Source: Xiphophorus maculatus (Eukaryota > Chordata > Actinopteri > Cyprinodontiformes > Poeciliidae). From it: 64,000 nt of DNA. A program made the translations under genes and the position numbers. This document shows positions 59,301-64,000 of this stretch, one piece after another (position 1 is the first letter of the stretch; every line of letters begins with the position of its first letter). The stretch covers positions 14,465,479-14,529,478 of the forward strand of contig NC_036450.1 of NCBI RefSeq assembly GCF_002775205.1, read 5' to 3'. The notes beneath the pieces are model-generated. The model ran no database searches. It was not told the origin of the DNA and saw only the letters and a program-made list of their open reading frames with translations.

Positions 59301-62300
59301 GCATGTTTACCTCCGTTTTCTGCAGGGAACAAAGAAAATAAGTAACTAAATCAACTTGATGGAACAAACTTTAATTCACTTTTTTTCAAGATATCTGCAA
59401 TAACAAGTCTACAGAAGGCAAGTTAACTCACAGAGCTGTCATCAAACAGGTTGAGCAGGGAGATGAGGAAAGCTCGTCTGTGTTGTCTGTTCCCACGGAC
59501 CATAGAGTAGAGATGAGAACAAAGGGCCGAGTCCGAGTCATCGTGTCGGAAACCTCGGACCGCTGCACGTTTCCCTCCATTTATGGCCTGCTGCACCTGA
59601 TAAGACATCTTCAACCCAGCAACAGCCTTCATCTGTGGAAGCACACATAAAGGTGGATCTTCTTTAGAGATACTGCTTGACACATAACCTTTAGGAATGT
59701 TACATTTTTAAGTTTATTTATTTTTATTGTTAACAATAGCTCCAAGAGTTTTCCTCCAAATTGCTACAGGGCATTAATTCCCCTCCCTGCAGTCTGCAGC
59801 AGTGCCTGCAAGTCAGCTGAGTTTGGCTCTGGTCCATATCCGCTACTCTGTTTCAAAACAAACCTGGTGGATGGAACATCTGATTTTTCCCTTGTGAGCC
59901 GGGTTATAAAGACTTTTCCATGTTTTCAACAACTCTGTAAGGTTTTGTCATCAACAACAGCACCAGACGCTTATGCATGATAAGCTGCATTTTGAGCCAA
60001 AAAAAAAGCTACCATGAGATTTTATTTAAAGTTGCTGAAAAGTTACATCTTTTTTCTTCATGTTTACCTCATTAGTTTCCTTTCAATGTGCATAAAGGTT
60101 ATTTTCAGCTGCATTTAATTATGGAGAAAGTGTGTAGCTAAATGAATTAAATCTAGAAAACGCTAAAGTTACAAAATGGTTGAGTATCTGAGTAGCTCAA
60201 CCACATGTTGAAACAGAACCCAGTTACCAAATAAAAATTGCAATTAGTTTCAGCAGAGAAACATAATAATAAGAAGAAAAGGTAAAAAGCAATAGAAACA
60301 ATAAAGTTCCATGTTCTGCCGGGAGCAGGCAAACAGCCAGGCCTTCCATTGGCCGTCCGCTTGCTCCTGTGGGCTCGGAACCATAATAAACAGATGTTAC
60401 TCACATGTATGAATCCTGAGTATTTCTTGTCAATCTCCACTAGTTGTTGGTCTGCCTTGTTCTTCATGGTTGGTTCTGGATCTGTTCCCATCGCAACCAA
60501 GTAGGGGACACACTAGGCAACAGAGAAAAAGAGTTTTATTCCAACACTGTTTGAAAATATAAAGCTAAATAAATCTACGGTGATTTTGTAGGCTTGAAGA
60601 TACTGTGAACACACCTGTACAGGGTGTATGAGGCCCTGGCTGAGAGTCAGTGTGATGACGTTCAGAGCAAAGTGCCGAACAGTGGACTGTGAGTGGAAGA
60701 AGGACTCCAGCACCTGCTTGAGGTAAATCTGCATAATAGAGCTGCTCATGCCTGACGAGATGTCGCCCATCTCCTTAAGATCTTCCTGCTTCGCTTGCTT
60801 GTTCCCTGAACAAACATTGGTAACAACAATATGAGATACAAAAGTTTAAAAAAATTCTCACACATAAGCTAAATTGTGCTTAGCTCTACTGTGTCTATCA
60901 CTTGTAAGAACGAACACCTTTTACAGCTGCAAAAAATTTGGTGTATATCCCACTTTGTTGCCACTCTTATATGAAGGCCAGATTTGTGGGGAGCACAGCT
61001 TGTAGTGGAGATGTGGATCTCTAAAGCTCCTCCAGAACCACTTGGCTCCCTAATAAACATTTGAGGCCTTCGCAGAAGTGTTGTACTGTATGTATCAGTC
61101 AAGCTAGTTTTTTGCGATTCTATTGCAGAAACTCAGGCTAAATCAACAGAGCCCCGCATTTTTTTATGCTAATGCAAAATTTTTAATTCACTGCAAATTT
61201 TCAGCAAAAATTGTCAAGCACATTGGGTTTAATGACCATTAACGCCCTCGTTTAGGTAGCGGTATTTCTTACTTCTACTACAATGCTGCCTCAGCCTTTT
61301 TTGATGTCAAGTTATTTATGCTATTGTTTGTGATTGAACAAAAATTTTGCCATTAAGTGTCCAAACTGTTTGGAGTTTGTGGTTGTAGTTTGACAGCACA
61401 TTGAGCCAGAACTGAGAGACTCACATTCACGGTCGGCCTCTTGCATTCGAGAGTCCTCCTCCTGCAGGTACGTTTGAAGATTTTTGAGCACATGGATCTT
61501 CAGATTGACAGCCCTGTTCTCCTCGGACAGCAAGCTGATATAAAGAACCTTCACATCTTGTGCAAACATGAGCTCTGGGTGCATGATGAACTGGAACCCT
61601 GCATAGGCAGAAAGAAAGTGTTGATCGCTAGGGTAATTAGGAGGCTACTAAAGACAAGATGAGCAAAAATTTAGATTGTCATATAATTTACCTAGACCAA
61701 TTATGGCCTTGATCTGCACCTCTTCATCCTCATGGGTGGTGAAATACAGTAGAAGCTCCAAAACCTTGTCTTTTATGATGATCTAAAAGATGGCAGTAAG
61801 ATCCATCAAAACATTTCTATGACAGCTCCAAGAACACCTTCTAAAGATGTGGTCTTTACCTTGTTAGCTCCCTTGAACTCTTCTTGGTCGAAATCAAAGT
61901 GTCGACAAAGAGCCCCCACGGTGAACAGTGAGCGCAGCAGAGTTGGTTTGTTAGCAGCCAGAGTGGAGCTGCTGGGGTCCTCCTGGTGCTGCGTCTTGAG
62001 TTTAGCCAGAGCTCCTGTAAAATAAAAAGCATTATTCAATGGAGGTTGTGAAGGTTAAGAACTTTATGGGTAAAGTAGTGAGACATTTAAAAAGTGTAGC
62101 ACTTTAGCTGTAGGCACAAAAAAGTCAAAATGGTAGCTTTGGGGTAAGTTGAGACTTAGCCTCTCTTACATGTGGGTGATTGATAAGATAGAGCAGACAT
62201 ATAAAACACAGAAATGGTGGAGTACTATCTATGTTAAATAAAAAGTCAAGTTAATGGCAGCAGTGGCTCTTTTAGTGGCTTCATCTAAGAGAGAATAGCT

Positions 62301-63179
62301 TCTTCAATAATTTTGAGAGTGTTGAACAGTATGTCAGAGTCAAGAGTAAAATTAATAGAAAAAATAAATGTAAGACAATTGTTACAGCTCTGTTACCCTC
62401 TCTAGGAAGGTTTCTCAGCTAAACAGAAATGCCAGACCAGATGTAACTTCTACGTTAAGAAAAATCAGAGAGGAAATAATATAAAGTTTGTAATACATGC
62501 AAATAATGCATTATTGGAGAGTAGTGGGAGAAAGTAGAAGACATGTAGTTCTACAAGACAGGAGCCAGATAAGTAAAAGATCTGCTTCCAGGTCTTAGAA
62601 GAAACTGTAGGAACCAGTTTCGTGGGATACGTTTTCAACTTTTTTTTCCTTGTTTACATAATACCCCATACTCAGCTAGACCAGACAAATAGTGTCTGTG
62701 AAAAATAATTGTCAAGCATTTCCACACTTTCTGGATTGGACAGATTGAGCTCTACACTATTAATATTATGTAGGATAAAAAGCTGCAAGTCAGGACAAAA
62801 ACCAGCACAAAACTAACATGAATCATGATGCATGCAGTCTTACCATAGAAGCGATTGAAACAAGCCCACACAAACTTGTAGTTGTGTGTGACCTTGTTCA
62901 CAATAGCACCAAGACAGCTCACACAGTGCTGCACAACCTTCGAAGACAAAATATATCAAATTAGCCTGTCGTAAATGTTCATCTTTATGATGTTCTGAGA
63001 GGTTTCTGTGAAAACTGTGTGCTGCAAATGGGACTGACCGTCATGCCGTGCTTAATAATGAGCTTCATCAGGTCTCCCTCAATCGTGTTGAGGAAAGACT
63101 CACTTGGATTCTCCATCAGAGGAACAACGAGCTCCAGAATCTTGGACACATTGCAAATCACCATGAAGTCATTCTGAGT
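56390..63179 (-). CDS. nipbl: NIPBL cohesin loader, C-terminal 794 residues, 13 exons
   Basis: Nipped-B-like, the HEAT-repeat subunit of the cohesin loader that works with MAU2 on chromatin. Exons: 63039-63179, 62844-62937, 61860-62014, 61692-61782, 61425-61598, 60615-60805, 60405-60512, 59432-59632, 59173-59319, 58101-58465, 57855-58029, 57543-57734, 56390-56740; phases all agree. Collinear with the C-terminal HEAT region of human NIPBL: VVQHCVSCLGAIVNKV, KPTLLRSLFTVGALCRHFDFD, LQTYLQEEDSRMQ, SVRHFALNV-like and MSYQVQQAINGG segments. After the HEAT repeats come a Lys/Glu/Ser-rich insert with a serine run (near 58289-58342), IQKYSPTESAKVYDKA, and a conserved end domain with PKYKDRPQIAKIVQKT and DIIYKK. 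The 5' part lies beyond the window. Teleosts often carry two copies (nipbla and nipblb); which this is I cannot say. Confidence 0.96.
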
Positions 63180-64000
63180 CTAAAATGAAAGAGTGGAAAC
63201 ACATCAAGTTAGCCACTTGCTTCTGTTTGTGTTTCTACATGGCTGCCACTAGGTGGTGCAATGACACAACAAAATGCATAAGTGTATCTACAGGTAAATT
63301 ATAATTTAAAGAAAAAAATTATTCCAACAGTTCGACTTATAAATGCTAGAAGTTACTTTTACTATATAGATTCATCACCCAAGATGATGCATTTCAAGCA
63401 CTTAGATCTTTTCTATTTTACAGGAAATTAGAATATTTCATAAGAGCAAAATATAGGGCTTTTATTACAGAAATATTTTGTTGTGGCCAACACACACAGT
63501 CAATGACACCCATAAGAATGATCATCAACTAAAGGTCACCACTGAAGAAGGAGGGTGTTCACAAATTGCTGTGCCTAGGAATTTTAAGGGAAAGTTAAGT
63601 GGAAGGAAAAACTGGGAGCTTTGCTTTCATATTCTTGAAAGGATTGTTTGAGACTGTTGTATTTCTTGTGTCAAGCTGCTCCTGAACTAGACACCGCAGG
63701 AAAGGCGTCTTACATGAGATAAAGATAAAACAAAGAGGACTGTTGCTCAGTGGTCCTCTGTTTTTTAGATTTAAGTAAAATTTAAATTTGCCCCTCAAAG
63801 TATAATCCAAGCAGTGGTGAACCACAGAACGTAACTTGCTTGAGGTCCAGCATGAGGCTTTTTATTGGTCTTATTAATTTTTTTTTTGTTTAGTTTTCTT
63901 TAGCTATAACTCATACTAATTAAATATGACTAAAGCAAGCACCTAAAAATGTTGTTCTGTGTCATTAATCTATAAAAGGCATGAGTTTCAGTTTACAAAT
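63180..64000 (-). other. nipbl intron at the right edge
   Basis: No further nipbl exon is found before the end of the window. Most of the stretch is the transposon remnant listed at 63405-63800. Confidence 0.6.
63405..63800 (+). mobile_element. Tc1/mariner-like remnant
   Basis: 'aggaaattagaatatttcataag' near 63421 resembles the end of a widespread fish element. Further on, 'gctcctgaac', 'aggcgtcttacatgagataaag' and 'actgttgctcagtggtcc' match the part of a Tc1-like transposase gene that would encode a segment like KRLTWAKEK...W..V. Frameshifts and deletions have destroyed the frame. Confidence 0.6.

Overview
The window is vertebrate nuclear DNA and almost certainly from a teleost fish, probably a spiny-rayed one. 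Genes are split into many short GT-AG exons. Intergenic DNA and introns are rich in microsatellites and in small DNA-transposon relics of kinds common in teleosts: hAT-type MITEs with 8-bp target duplications and Tc1-like remnants. Two genes, nup155 and nipbl, can be read exon by exon against their human counterparts as I remember them. I cannot name the species.

Layout. (a) 1-10.4 kb holds the 5' part of an unrecognised minus-strand gene. It has a tiny first coding exon at 10302-10322 and two larger exons at 3798-3974 and 2709-3298, and continues past the left edge or into exons I could not find. (b) 10.4-24.6 kb is intergenic and repeat-rich, with a solo LTR-like insertion and a hAT MITE that both keep intact target-site duplications. 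(c) 24654-35779, minus strand, is a complete ten-exon zdhhc8-type palmitoyltransferase gene. (d) 36768-37871, plus strand, is a single-exon seven-helix receptor that most resembles the fish ORA (V1R-related) class. It lies head-to-head with zdhhc8 across a large GATA/GACA microsatellite. (e) 39770-54683, minus strand, is a complete nup155 gene, for which I reconstructed 33 coding exons with consistent phase. (f) 56390-63179, minus strand, is the last 13 coding exons of nipbl, whose 5' part lies beyond the right edge.

The genes do not form a pathway. Nup155 is a structural nucleoporin, NIPBL loads cohesin, ZDHHC8 S-acylates membrane proteins, and the GPCR is probably chemosensory. From memory, human NIPBL and NUP155 lie close together on 5p13 with CPLANE1 between them and in opposite orientations. 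Here they are adjacent, on the same strand and 1.7 kb apart, so the block has been rearranged.

Most notable observations: a zdhhc8 paralog that keeps all catalytic residues but has DAG in place of the DPG motif and lacks the usual C-terminal PDZ ligand, with its stop codon inside an AATAAA; two short introns in that gene that are multiples of three and free of stops; two related hAT MITEs inserted just inside 5' splice sites of nup155; a palindromic pair of forkhead-like sites upstream of the receptor; a long GATA/GACA array with inverted polarity; and an old tandem duplication at 7.3-9.8 kb. I found no convincing new multi-gene system.
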